From Candidatus Tectomicrobia bacterium (GTDB lineage Bacteria; UBA8248): a stretch of 64,000 bases of DNA. The position numbers were made by a program, and so were the translations under genes. Positions 35,136 to 43,903 of this stretch are shown here, in pieces (position 1 is the stretch's first letter; the number at the start of each line of letters is the position of its first letter). The stretch is taken from assembly GCA_016192135.1 (NCBI GenBank), contig JACPUR010000004.1, positions 1 through 64,000 of the forward strand, written 5' to 3'. The notes under the pieces were generated by a model that was given only the letters and a program-made list of their open reading frames with translations, did not search any database and was not told where the DNA came from.

Positions 35136-35909
35136 TCATTTCCTGTCCTCCACGATGGCGACCGGCCGCACCCAGGCGCCCGAGGCCCGCTCGACGTTGA
35201 TCGGGAAGCAGGCGACCTTGAAGCCGTGCGGCCTGGGGATCATCCCGAGGTTGGACATCTGCTCGATCTGCAGGTACTCGCGCTGGCGCCCCAGGATGTG
35301 GTGGCAGGGCATGAGGGCCCGGCGGTTCCCCGCCTTGAACTCCGGTATCTGGAAGCTGAACGGCCGGTCGTAGCCGAAGGCGTCGATGCCGATGATCCTC
35401 ACCCCTCGGTCGAGCAGGTACTCCGTCGCCTCGATGCTCATGCCCGGGTGCAGCTCGGGGTAGTTGGGGTCCGAGCGCTTCTCGTCGGTCCCCGTCCAGA
35501 GGAGGACGATGTCCCCCGCCTTGATCTTGTAGCCGATTTTCTTGAGGCAGGCCTCGATGTCCTGGACGGTGATGTAGTCGCCCGTCTTCTTGTGGCGCAG
35601 GTCGAGCACCACCCCGTCGGCGAAGCACCATTCGAGCGGCACCTGGTCGATGGCCCGGGCGGGCTTCCCCGCCACGGTGGGGCCGTAGTGCAGGGGAGCG
35701 TCCATATGGGTGGCGGAGTGGGTCGAGACCTTGATGAATTCGGCCTGGCTGCCCACCCCGTCGTGCAGCTCCTCGGGCTTGATGCCCCAGCCGGCCGCCG
35801 TCTTGGCGCCGAACTCCTTATGATCCATGTAGTAGATGTCCGGGGGCCTGGGCTCGTTCGCGCCGTTGGCCATCGGGGTGCTCAGGTCGATGAATCGCGT
35901 CGCGCACAT
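35136..35909 (-). CDS. cyclase-family metal-dependent hydrolase (kynurenine-formamidase-like fold)
   Basis: A 257-residue protein with the metal-binding HxxTHxDxPxH pattern as THSATHMDAPLHY; family members hydrolyse amides or formamides, or open lactone-like rings. Further segments DIVLLWTGTDEKRSDPNYPE and LMPCHHILG fit the family. It lies between the M24 peptidase-like gene and the binding protein. With these neighbours it is probably part of catabolism of an imported amide or ring compound; an exact substrate cannot be given. Confidence 0.84.
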   Translation of the reverse strand: MCATRFIDLSTPMANGANEPRPPDIYYMDHKEFGAKTAAGWGIKPEELHDGVGSQAEFIKVSTHSATHMDAPLHYGPTVAGKPARAIDQVPLEWCFADGVVLDLRHKKTGDYITVQDIEACLKKIGYKIKAGDIVLLWTGTDEKRSDPNYPELHPGMSIEATEYLLDRGVRIIGIDAFGYDRPFSFQIPEFKAGNRRALMPCHHILGRQREYLQIEQMSNLGMIPRPHGFKVACFPINVERASGAWVRPVAIVEDRK

Positions 35910-35957
35910 GGGATTGCCGTCCTCTTCCGATGAATTCCGGAAATCAGCCCTCCGGAG

Positions 35958-37196
35958 CTACGCCGGCGATACCCAGAGCTTCCGCTCCTGGGGATAGATG
36001 GGCTCCCAGCCGTTGCGGGTGACCACCACCGTCTTCTCGATCTGGGTGCCCCCGAAACCGAATACCTGGGTCGGGTTCTCGAGGCAGAGCGTCGTCCCCT
36101 CCTCGAGCGGGAAGTCGCTCGAAGTCGGGAGGAACTTGCTATTGATCGGCGTCGGGTCGGCCAGGATGTAGGGTACCTCTCGCTGCTCCAAGCCGATGGC
36201 GTGGCCCGCGAAGTTGCCGTTGTGGCCGGGGAGCGCCGCGCGGGTGGCCTCCAGCATGGTGCGGTAGATCCTGGAGCCCAGCACGCCCGCCTTCACCTCG
36301 GCCATCGCCGCGTCGAAGCCCTGGACGGTGGCTTTCCACAGGCTGGCCTGTTCCTTCGTGGGCTCGCCCACCACCCCGCCCCAGCCCGTGTCGCCCTGGT
36401 AGTTCCCCTTCACGACGCCCGCGTCGAACTTCCACATCTCGCCCTTGGCGAGCTTCTTGTCCGTGGGGGGAAAGATGCCCGTCGCGCGCCGCCCCGAGCA
36501 GAAGTGGAACCACTGCCACATCCCGCCCAGCCGGCCCACCTCGGCGCGGAACACCGAGGCCACCTCGTTCTCGGTCATCCCGGGCACGACCGCCTTCGAG
36601 GCGGCGATGCAGGCGAGCTCGTTCACCTCGGCCGCCGCCCGCATGGCCTTGAGCTCGTCCGGCGTCTTCACCATGCGGATGAGCCGGAAGAGGTCCGCGC
36701 CGTTGACGATGGTCGCGTTGGGCAGGGCGTCCTGGATCTGCTTGCGGACGCCCGGCATCACGCGCTCCTCGTCCAGGGCGATGGTGCCCTTGTCCAGCCC
36801 CCGCTCGCGCAGGGCCAGCCCCAGCGCGGCGCCCGCGTTCTTCGAGCGGCGCGCGTCGTTGTTGTACATCCCGAGGTAGGTCTCCTCCTCGGGGGTCTGG
36901 GGCTTCGAGCCCGGCGGCTGGATGAGCGCGCTCCGGTCGCCGAAGGTATAGAGGTCCTTGATCCAGGATTGCTGCATCGAGACGTAGGTGACCTCCTGCC
37001 CGGGGACGACCAGGGACGGCGGCCGGTTCGGGTCCTGCGGGAAGACGGCGAACATGTGCACCGAGTAGGCGTACACCTTGAGCGACCAGCTCACCGTGCC
37101 GGCCACGTAAGTGACGTTCTCGGGCGTGCTCGCCACGATGGCGTCGATCCCGAAGTCCTTCATCAGGCCCCGCGCGCGATCCACGTTCAGGTACAT
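35958..37196 (-). CDS. M24-family metallopeptidase/creatinase-like hydrolase
   Basis: A 412-residue protein: N-terminal creatinase-type domain (to about residue 180) and C-terminal pita-bread domain. All five metal ligands appear in place: FDAGVVKGNYQGDTG (two Asp), GHAIGLEQREVP (His), LENPTQVFGFGGTQIEKTVV (two Glu). It is therefore probably an active dimetal enzyme such as an Xaa-Pro aminopeptidase or dimethylglycine- or creatine-type hydrolase. Nine bases separate it from the GntR gene. Confidence 0.87.
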   Translation of the reverse strand: MYLNVDRARGLMKDFGIDAIVASTPENVTYVAGTVSWSLKVYAYSVHMFAVFPQDPNRPPSLVVPGQEVTYVSMQQSWIKDLYTFGDRSALIQPPGSKPQTPEEETYLGMYNNDARRSKNAGAALGLALRERGLDKGTIALDEERVMPGVRKQIQDALPNATIVNGADLFRLIRMVKTPDELKAMRAAAEVNELACIAASKAVVPGMTENEVASVFRAEVGRLGGMWQWFHFCSGRRATGIFPPTDKKLAKGEMWKFDAGVVKGNYQGDTGWGGVVGEPTKEQASLWKATVQGFDAAMAEVKAGVLGSRIYRTMLEATRAALPGHNGNFAGHAIGLEQREVPYILADPTPINSKFLPTSSDFPLEEGTTLCLENPTQVFGFGGTQIEKTVVVTRNGWEPIYPQERKLWVSPA

Positions 37197-37205
37197 GGGA
37201 ACCCC

Positions 37206-37985
37206 CTATTGAAGTCCTGGCGCCGCCTCCCGCCGCATGCCCGCGGCATCCGGCTCGGCCGCCGCTTCGTCCTCGTTGACGGGGAAAAGCCTGGCCCAAT
37301 CCTGGCCGCTCCACGTCTCGGGCTTGAACTGCCCCCGGAGCGAGCGCTCCGCGTTCTCCCGCTGGATGACGAGTATCCGCTCCGCCCGGTCGATTTCGCC
37401 CGCCCGCAGGCGCTCCACGAGCTGGCGGTGCTCCATGAGGTTCTGCCCGGCCCGCGCGGGATCGAAGAAGTAGAGCAGGTTGCTGCTCATCGAGGACTCG
37501 TCCCAGAGGTCGAGGATCATCTTCTTCAGGCGGGGCAGGGGGCAGGGATCGAAGAGGCGGAGGTGGAACATCCGGTTCAGGCGGTTGATCTCCGCCGTCT
37601 CGCCGCGCGCGCAGGCCGATTCCGTGTCCCGGAGGATGCGATCGAGCGCCGCGAAGTCCGGCTCCGTCGTCAGGGGAGCCGAGAGGCGCAGGGCCAGCGA
37701 TTCGAGGCAGGCCCGGATGGTGAGGGTTTCGGTGATCCGGTCGAGGTCCGGGAACACGATGCGCGCCCCCACGTGCGGGGACGAGATGACGAACCCCTCC
37801 CCCTCCAGGCGCTGGATGGCCTCCCGCACCGGAAGGAGGCTCGTCCCCAGCCGGGCGGCCACCTCGCGCAGGATCAGGCGCTCGCCGGGATGGAGGGCGC
37901 CGGTGACGATCTCCGCGCGCAGCCGCTCATAGGCCATGTCCTTCTTCGTCTTGTAGACAGGCACCTCGCCCAGCGCTCGTTCCAT
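37206..37985 (-). CDS. GntR-family regulator, FCD (FadR-like) subfamily
   Basis: A 259-residue regulator. An N-terminal winged helix-turn-helix (AYERLRAEIVTGALHPGERL, then REVAARLGTSLLPVREAIQRL) precedes a helical FCD domain with possible metal ligands (RLNRMFHLRLFDPC, and MEHRQLVERLRAGEIDRAER). It heads the long operon to 26.6 kb and is probably its ligand-responsive repressor. Its promoter region contains direct repeats (38027-38046). A C-terminal extension rich in Glu and Ala follows the domain. Confidence 0.88.
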   Translation of the reverse strand: MERALGEVPVYKTKKDMAYERLRAEIVTGALHPGERLILREVAARLGTSLLPVREAIQRLEGEGFVISSPHVGARIVFPDLDRITETLTIRACLESLALRLSAPLTTEPDFAALDRILRDTESACARGETAEINRLNRMFHLRLFDPCPLPRLKKMILDLWDESSMSSNLLYFFDPARAGQNLMEHRQLVERLRAGEIDRAERILVIQRENAERSLRGQFKPETWSGQDWARLFPVNEDEAAAEPDAAGMRREAAPGLQ

Positions 37986-38026
37986 GGCGGCTTCCGCTCC
38001 CCGGGCAGACGAAGGCGGGCGGCTTC

Positions 38027-38046
38027 TTGTGACCGATTGTGACCGA
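38027..38046 (-). promoter_or_regulatory. tandem 10-base direct repeat in the gntR promoter
   Basis: TTGTGACCGA occurs twice end to end (38027-38036 and 38037-38046), 42-61 bases upstream of the gntR start. Further upstream, on the minus strand, TGTGATATGTGATT gives another short repeat. Autoregulation by the FCD regulator is an inference. Confidence 0.4.
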
Positions 38047-38118
38047 TGCTCGATATTTAATCACATATCACATTTATGGCAACCCCAAACCTGAGTGCCG
38101 GATCGCCTTGTCGGCGAA

Positions 38119-38198
38119 CTTTTTGGACAGGACTCTCCCTCCCGTCTCCCAGGAGAGACGGGTGAGGGCTCCCGGCGGCCTTTCTCCAGTCCAAAAAG
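38119..38198. repeat. nested inverted repeat, REP/MITE-like
   Basis: Outer arms CTTTTTGGAC (38119-38128) and GTCCAAAAAG (38189-38198) are perfect. An inner stem CCCGTCTC (38141-38148)/GAGACGGG (38155-38162) has CTCCCT-like and TGAGGG flanks typical of dispersed intergenic palindromes. It lies between the 3' end of the ThDP gene and the gntR promoter; no coding frame is credible here. Confidence 0.6.
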
Positions 38199-38256
38199 GG
38201 GGTCCGCGGCCGCGCGGGGGGCCTTCTTTTTCTCAAATCCCGGGGCCGCCCCCGTC

Positions 38257-39978
38257 TCAGGGCTTCTCGCAGATCACGTTCAGGAGGGCCTGGCGGCCCT
38301 CCTCCCGCACGGCCTTGAGGGCCCGCTGGAGGGCGGAGGGGATATGGCCCGGGTCCTCGACCTTCTCGCCGTAGCCCCCGTTCGCCTGGCAGATCTTCTC
38401 GAAGTCCGGCGAGGGCTCGAGCGAGGTGAACGCGAAATCGTTCTGCCCCGCGGCCCAGCCGTCCGGGTGCAGGGCGCGGGCGTTGCGCTTCACCGAGCCC
38501 CAGGTGCGGTTGTTGAACACGACGGCCAGGAAGGGGAGCTTGTGGGCGTTCGCGGCCCAGTGGCAGGCGGCCGGGTTGCTGAAGATGTAGGAGCCGTCGC
38601 CCACGGTCGCGATGACCGTGCGGTCCTTGGCCGCGAGCTTGGCGCCGAGCGCCGCCCCCATCCCCCAGCCCAGCCCGGCCGCGGGCGGGTGATCGAAGTA
38701 GGTGCCGGGCTTGGTGCGGGTGAGCTGGGTGCCGACCATGTCGTACTCGTTCACCAGGATGTCGTCCTCGCCCAGCACGTCCGCGATGCACCGGGAGAGC
38801 CACGTGTAGTCGATGGGCTTCTTGCCCGAGGCCTTTTCGGCCTCCTCCTTCCACCCCGCGCGCATCGCCTTGTGGGACTTCTCGAGGGCCTCGCGCCGCT
38901 GGGCAAGGGCCTTCTCCCGGCCCGCCAGCTTGGGCCTCAGGGCCTCGCGCAGGGCGGCCAGGGCCGCGGCCGGCTCGGACTGGATGGAGAGGTCGGCCGG
39001 GAAGCCCCGGATGGGATAGCCGGAGAAGTTGGGGTCCACGCCGAGCTGGATGAACCTCGTCTCGGGCCGGGGCTGCACCTGGGAGGGAATCCAGGGGACG
39101 CTCGACTCGATGGTGAGGATGACGTCCGCCTCCTTGAAATGCTCCCACAGCGAATAGCCCTGGTGGAGGGGATGGTTCGAGGGGAAGTTCACGAACTCGC
39201 GGAAGCGATCCTCGACCACCGGGAAGGCGCCCAGCTCGGCCAGCGCCACGAGCTCCTTGACCGAACAGGGGTCGTGGCCCATGGCCCCCACGTGGAGGAT
39301 GGGATGGCGCGCCCCCGCGATCATCTCCGCCGCCTGGGCGATGGCCTCGGGCTCGGGGCCGAGGCGGGGCGGCCGCGTGGTTCGCGGCTTGGCCCAGAAG
39401 GAGAACTCCTTCTGCGGCTGGGCGAGCACCTCGCGCGGGAGAGTCAGGTACACCGGCCCCTGGGGATGGGAGGAGGCGATGCCCAGGGCGCGGTCCACCA
39501 CCGTCTCGAGCTGCTCGAAGTTGCGCAGCTCGTAGTCCCACTTCACGAATTCCCGCACCATGGCCGCCTGGTCGTAGGCCTCCTGCGCCCAATGAATGTA
39601 GACGTTGCGGCTCCCGCGCAGGCCGCTCTCGGTGATCGGGGTGCGGCCCGCCGTGAACAGCATGGGGACGTGGAGCCGGTTGGCGTTGATGATGCCCAGG
39701 ACGGAGTTCGCCGTGCCGACCGAGACGTGGACCATCACGAGCTGGGGCCGGCCCGTCACCATGGCGTAGCCGTGCGCCATGCTGACCGCCGTCATCTCGT
39801 GCGGGGCCAGGATGGGAATCGGCGAGGGGCGCTTCTCGGCCCGCAGCTTGGCCAGCGCCTCGATGATGGAGGGGAAGTCCGTCCCGCCGTTGCCGAAGAA
39901 GTAGTCCACGCCGCGCTCGGCCAGAAGGGTCAGATAGGCTTCGGCCGTGGTCTCCACGGCGACTTTCTTCTTTTCCAC
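38257..39978 (-). CDS. thiamine-diphosphate-dependent enzyme (second copy type)
   Basis: A 573-residue ThDP enzyme: LAPHEMTAVSMAHGYAMVTG carries the catalytic Glu, and VGDGSYIFSNPAACHWAANA followed later by VFNNRTWG is the ThDP/Mg site. Only distantly similar to the ThDP enzyme at 26579-28255. Related to acetolactate synthases and benzoylformate-decarboxylase-like enzymes. GTG 39978 has GGGAGGAA upstream; the frame to 40038 is not supported. Divergent from a binding-protein gene; reaction unknown. Confidence 0.85.
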   Translation of the reverse strand: MEKKKVAVETTAEAYLTLLAERGVDYFFGNGGTDFPSIIEALAKLRAEKRPSPIPILAPHEMTAVSMAHGYAMVTGRPQLVMVHVSVGTANSVLGIINANRLHVPMLFTAGRTPITESGLRGSRNVYIHWAQEAYDQAAMVREFVKWDYELRNFEQLETVVDRALGIASSHPQGPVYLTLPREVLAQPQKEFSFWAKPRTTRPPRLGPEPEAIAQAAEMIAGARHPILHVGAMGHDPCSVKELVALAELGAFPVVEDRFREFVNFPSNHPLHQGYSLWEHFKEADVILTIESSVPWIPSQVQPRPETRFIQLGVDPNFSGYPIRGFPADLSIQSEPAAALAALREALRPKLAGREKALAQRREALEKSHKAMRAGWKEEAEKASGKKPIDYTWLSRCIADVLGEDDILVNEYDMVGTQLTRTKPGTYFDHPPAAGLGWGMGAALGAKLAAKDRTVIATVGDGSYIFSNPAACHWAANAHKLPFLAVVFNNRTWGSVKRNARALHPDGWAAGQNDFAFTSLEPSPDFEKICQANGGYGEKVEDPGHIPSALQRALKAVREEGRQALLNVICEKP

Positions 39979-40161
39979 AGAGCTTCCTCCCAGGGGATAA
40001 AGCCGCGAAACGAAACCGGGGCCCGGAAACTTGAGCATGAGAATTGCGGGATGCTAAGATGCTTTTGTCTCATTCTCCACTGAAAGGCAAGCGGCGGCGG
40101 CTTCGGATGGAGCGCTCCATCGGGTCATCGCCAAGTCCTTCTTCCGGCTGGAGGAAACCTC

Positions 40162-41196
40162 ATGAAAGGCCGCGCCGTAGCGAGCCTCATCATCCTCGGC
40201 TTCATCCTCGCCGTCCTGTCCCCGGCGGCCCCGCTTCGGGAGGCTCAGGCCGCGCCGGTCAAGATCCGGATGGCCCACGGCATCCCGCCCGCCCACCTGA
40301 CCCCGCTCCTCTTCCAGAAGAAGGAGATCCTGAGGAACTACGGGAAGACCTACGAGGTGCAGCTCATCTACGTGGCCAACACCTCGGCGCAGATCCCGAT
40401 GCTGGCCGCGAAGGAGCTCGACATCGCCTGGACCGCCTACTCCAGCTTCGCGGCCGCCGTCGCGAACGCCAAGCTCGACCTCAAGCTCATCCTGGACATC
40501 CTCTCCTACGGCGAGCCTGGGCACTTCACTTCCTACTGGTCCGTGATGAAGGATTCCCCCATCAAGACCATCAAGGACGTCAAGGGGAAACGGATCGCCG
40601 TCCCCGCCTTCGGCACGGCGCTTGACGTCGCGGCCCGGATCGCGCTCAAGAAGGCCGGCCTGGAGGCGAACAAGGACTACACCCCCGTCGAGGTCAACTT
40701 CCCCAACATGTTCGCCATGCTGAGCCAGGGGAAGGTGGACATCGCGGCCATCACCACTCCCTTCATCTACGACCCCAAGATCTCCTCCAAGGTCCGGAAG
40801 GTCTTCGGCGCCGATGAGGCCATGGGGAAGATCCAGGCCCTGATGCACGCCGTCCGCGGCGACTTCCTGGCGAAGAACCGGGCCGCCGTCCAGGACATGG
40901 CCGAAGACTACGTCCGCGCTTGGCGCTGGTTCCTGGATCCGGCGAACCGCGACGAGGCGCTGAACATCGCCTCCAAGTTCACCAAGCGCCCCCCCGCGGC
41001 CTATCATTGGGCGCTGACGAAGGACAAGGACTCCTACCGCGACCCCTACGCCCAGGTCGACATCAAGGTCCTCCAGGGCAACCTCGACGTGATGCACCAG
41101 ATGGGCTACCTCAAGGAGCGGCTCGACATCTCCAAGTTCGCCGACCCGTCCATCGCCGCGGAAGCCCGCCGGCGCGTCATGGCCGGCAAGAACTGA
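40162..41196 (+). CDS. ABC transporter substrate-binding protein (NitT/TauT type)
   Basis: A 344-residue exported protein; signal SLIILGFILAVLSPAAPLRE. Mature segments IRMAHGIPPAHLTPLLFQKK, IKTIKDVKGKRIAVPAFGTA and SQGKVDIAAITTPFIYDPKI fit NitT/TauT proteins. GGAGGAAACC precedes ATG 40162. It faces the permease/ATPase genes on the opposite strand, 28 bases away, and probably belongs with them despite separate transcription. Confidence 0.88.
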   Translation: MKGRAVASLIILGFILAVLSPAAPLREAQAAPVKIRMAHGIPPAHLTPLLFQKKEILRNYGKTYEVQLIYVANTSAQIPMLAAKELDIAWTAYSSFAAAVANAKLDLKLILDILSYGEPGHFTSYWSVMKDSPIKTIKDVKGKRIAVPAFGTALDVAARIALKKAGLEANKDYTPVEVNFPNMFAMLSQGKVDIAAITTPFIYDPKISSKVRKVFGADEAMGKIQALMHAVRGDFLAKNRAAVQDMAEDYVRAWRWFLDPANRDEALNIASKFTKRPPAAYHWALTKDKDSYRDPYAQVDIKVLQGNLDVMHQMGYLKERLDISKFADPSIAAEARRRVMAGKN

Positions 41197-41211
41197 TCCG
41201 GGCGGGGGAAG

Positions 41212-41242
41212 GCGCGGGCGGGCCCTAGCGGCCCGCCTGCGC
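41212..41242. terminator. GC-rich hairpin between convergent transporter genes
   Basis: GCGCGGGCGGGCC (41212-41224), loop CTAGC, GGCCCGCCTGCGC (41230-41242) form a 13-bp stem with one G-U pair. It covers the permease stop codon. No T-run follows, so terminator function in either direction is likely but not certain. Confidence 0.5.
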
Positions 41243-41983
41243 CTCCTCGTGCCACTGCAGGAGCGCCCGCCTCAGCCGGGCCATGAGGCTCATCGAGAGG
41301 GCCCCGACGACGGCCAGCACGATCAGGTAGACGAAGACGCGGGGCATCAGCGCGAAGCGCGCGCTCTCCATCATCGAAGCCCCGACGCCCCCTCCCCCGC
41401 CCAGCATCTCCGTCACCGACGTCACGATGAGCGAGACGGGAAACGCGATCTGAAGGCCGTTGAAGACCTGGGGCAGCGCCGCCGGGAGCACGACCTTCCA
41501 GAGAATCTTCCGCTCCCCCGTGCCCATGTTCCGCGCCGACCAGACGAGGTAGCGGTCGATGTTGACTGTCCCGAGATACGTCATGTTGATGAGCGGGAAC
41601 ATGCAGGCCACGAAGATGAGGGCGATCTTCGACGCGCTGCCGAAGCCGAACCAGATGACGAACAGGGGGAAGAAGGTGACCTTGGGCGCCGGCAGCCAGA
41701 TCGAGACGAGGGGGTCGAGGAACCAGCGCACCGCCCTCACCCTCCCCATCGCCGCGCCCAGGGGCACCCCCACCAGCACGGCCATCGAAAGGCCCGCCAG
41801 GGCGCGGAACATGGAGAGCGCGATGTCCATGGGGAGCTGGCCCGAGGCGGTGTCCACCCACGCCTGCCGGGCAATGGCGCTCCAGGAGGGAAGGAAGAAT
41901 TCGGGCACCAGCCCCGACTGGCTGGCCGCTTCCCACACCAGGAGAAAAAATAGCACCGAGCCGAACCGCCGCGCGCGGACCAT
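41225..41983 (-). CDS. ABC transporter permease
   Basis: A 252-residue permease with about six helices (FGSVLFFLLVWEAASQSGLV; FPLFVIWFGFGSASKIALIF) and coupling segment GTGERKILWKVVLPAALPQV. ATG 41983 has GGAGGGAG upstream; the open frame to 42427 is a shadow inside the neighbouring permease gene. It ends the minus-strand transporter operon. Confidence 0.88.
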   Translation of the reverse strand: MVRARRFGSVLFFLLVWEAASQSGLVPEFFLPSWSAIARQAWVDTASGQLPMDIALSMFRALAGLSMAVLVGVPLGAAMGRVRAVRWFLDPLVSIWLPAPKVTFFPLFVIWFGFGSASKIALIFVACMFPLINMTYLGTVNIDRYLVWSARNMGTGERKILWKVVLPAALPQVFNGLQIAFPVSLIVTSVTEMLGGGGGVGASMMESARFALMPRVFVYLIVLAVVGALSMSLMARLRRALLQWHEEAQAGR

Positions 41984-42003
41984 CGCGCTCCCTCCGGGGG
42001 CCG

Positions 42004-42816
42004 CTACCCTTGGCCCTCCTGCTGCCAAATGAGGATCCGCCGCATGACGCGGAGGTAGAGCCGGTCGGCCAGGAAGCCGAGCAGCGTCAGCGTGAAGATG
42101 GCGGCGAACATGCCCGCCAGATCCCCCGCCTCGCTCAGGAAATACGTGAGGAACCCCAGGCCGGTGTTCCCCGCCAGCATCTCCGAGCCCACCAGGAGGA
42201 CGAAGGAGACCGCCAAGGCCAGCCTCGTTCCGCTCAGGATGTCCGGCAGGGCGCCCGGGATGATCACCCGCCACAGGAGCTTCCGCCTCCCCGTCCCCAT
42301 GATGAGGGCCGACCAGATGAGGTGGCGGTCCACCCCCCGTGCCCCGTTGAACGAGCTGACGATCACGGGGAGGATGCAGCCGAGGAAGATCACGGCGATC
42401 TTCGAGAGGTGGCCGATTCCCAGCCACACGATGAGGATGGGGATCAGGGCGGACTTGGGCAGGGGGAACAGCAGCCGCAGGAGCGGCTCGAAGAGGTCGC
42501 GCAGCACCCGGAAGCGCGCCATCGCGATGCCCGTCGTGATCCCGAACGCCACGCTCGAGGAGAAGCCCGCCGCCTCCCGCCAGAGGGACGAGAGCGCGTG
42601 CTCGAGCAGCTCGCCCGAGATCATCATCCGCACCCAGGCCACGATCACATCGGAGAAGCGCGGGAGCAGCATCTCCGGGATGAAACCCGTCGCGGTGGCC
42701 AGCTCCCAGGCCGCGACCATGTAGATGAGGGGCGAATACTTCCCCAGGAAGAGCGCCCGGGCCGGGCTGCGCCGCTCGCCTAGGAGATGACCACTTCGTC
42801 CCGCACCAGCGACCAT
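42004..42816 (-). CDS. ABC transporter permease
   Basis: A 270-residue permease: helices such as YSPLIYMVAAWELATATGFI, coupling segment GTGRRKLLWRVIIPGALPDI. Its start (ATG 42816) lies 37 bases inside the end of the ATPase gene, indicating translational coupling. It is a paralogue of the next permease, so the complex probably uses a permease heterodimer. Confidence 0.87.
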   Translation of the reverse strand: MVAGAGRSGHLLGERRSPARALFLGKYSPLIYMVAAWELATATGFIPEMLLPRFSDVIVAWVRMMISGELLEHALSSLWREAAGFSSSVAFGITTGIAMARFRVLRDLFEPLLRLLFPLPKSALIPILIVWLGIGHLSKIAVIFLGCILPVIVSSFNGARGVDRHLIWSALIMGTGRRKLLWRVIIPGALPDILSGTRLALAVSFVLLVGSEMLAGNTGLGFLTYFLSEAGDLAGMFAAIFTLTLLGFLADRLYLRVMRRILIWQQEGQG

Positions 42817-43565
42817 ATCTCGTTCACCTTCTCGACGAACTCCTGGGTCTCGACGTGGTCGCGGCCCGCCGCGGAGCCGGGCGGCCGCGTTTGCACGATC
42901 TTCTTGATGCGGCCCGGCCGAGCCGTCATCACCGCCACGCGGTCGGAGAGATAGACAGCCTCGCGCACATCGTGGGTGATGAAGATGACCGTCTTCTTCT
43001 TCTCGCTCCAGAGGTCAAGCAGCTCCTCCTGCATCAGCAGCCGCGTTTGGGCGTCGAGGGCGCCAAAGGGCTCGTCCATCAGCAGGACCTCCGGGTCGTA
43101 GGCCAGGGTCCGGGCGAGGGCCACCCGCTGCTTCATCCCGCCCGAGAGCTGGTTGGGATAGACGTTCTCGAAGCCCTTGAGGCCCACCCGGCCGATGAGC
43201 TCGCGCGCCCGCTCGGCCCGCTCCGGCCGGGAGACCCCCTGCTCCTCCAGCCCGTAGCAGATATTCCCTATCACGGTGCGCCAGGGAAAGAGGGCGAAGT
43301 GCTGGAACACCAGGCCCCGGTCGGGCCCGGGCCCCCGGATGGGCGTCTCGTCCTTATGAATCCCGCCGCCGGAGATATCGAGCACCCCGGCCACGAGGTA
43401 GAGGAAGGTGCTCTTGCCGCAGCCGCTGGGACCGACGATGGAGAGGAACTCGTTCTCCCGCACCTCGAGGTCCACCCCGTCGAGCGCCAGGACGGACTCC
43501 CCGCTCGGGGAAATATAGGTCTTTGAGACGCCCGTGGCCCGGATCTTGACCCGAGGCTCGCTCAT
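42780..43565 (-). CDS. ABC transporter ATPase (TauB/SsuB type)
   Basis: A 261-residue nucleotide-binding subunit: GPSGCGKST, LSGGMKQRVALAR, VLLMDEPFGALD, FITHDVREAVYLSD. First gene of the minus-strand transporter operon. GGAGGTG lies about nine bases before ATG 43565. Three 20-base tandem repeats lie just upstream of that ribosome-binding site. Confidence 0.92.
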   Translation of the reverse strand: MSEPRVKIRATGVSKTYISPSGESVLALDGVDLEVRENEFLSIVGPSGCGKSTFLYLVAGVLDISGGGIHKDETPIRGPGPDRGLVFQHFALFPWRTVIGNICYGLEEQGVSRPERAERARELIGRVGLKGFENVYPNQLSGGMKQRVALARTLAYDPEVLLMDEPFGALDAQTRLLMQEELLDLWSEKKKTVIFITHDVREAVYLSDRVAVMTARPGRIKKIVQTRPPGSAAGRDHVETQEFVEKVNEIWSLVRDEVVIS

Positions 43566-43903
43566 CCGGATGACACCTCCAGGGCCGCTCCGCGGCGGGC
43601 AGGGCCGCTCCGCGGCGGGCAGGGCCGCTCGGCGGCGGGCGCTCACCCGCGGGCGAAGGGCCGCCCGGGACGCAGGAAACCTGAATTGGGCCGAATGCGC
43701 CCCCACCCATAGCACGAGACGGTTGGCCCGTAAACGGCGCAGGGGACTTAACGATGCGCATTTCCTGAACCGCCCGCGCGCCTTTACGGAAGGGCCGGCT
43801 TCCTCTACAAGTCATCTGCAAGGGCCGGCAAGCGTCTCGCTATCTGGAACTGCTCCATCCCGTATTTCGGCCCGGATCGCACATCCCGGAGGAAGATCCG
43901 CCC
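43566..43903. other. divergent intergenic region with tandem repeats
   Basis: About 340 bases separate the ABC operon (minus) from the acyl-CoA dehydrogenase gene (plus). It holds the three-copy 20-base repeat at 43581-43640. Promoter elements for both directions should lie between about 43660 and 43880; I cannot assign -35 and -10 boxes. Confidence 0.5.
43581..43640. repeat. three tandem copies of a 20-base unit
   Basis: AGGGCCGCTCCGCGGCGGGC occurs at 43581-43600 and 43601-43620 exactly, and at 43621-43640 with one C-to-G change. The array sits in the 5' leader of the ABC ATPase gene. Such arrays often vary in copy number between strains. Confidence 0.9.
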
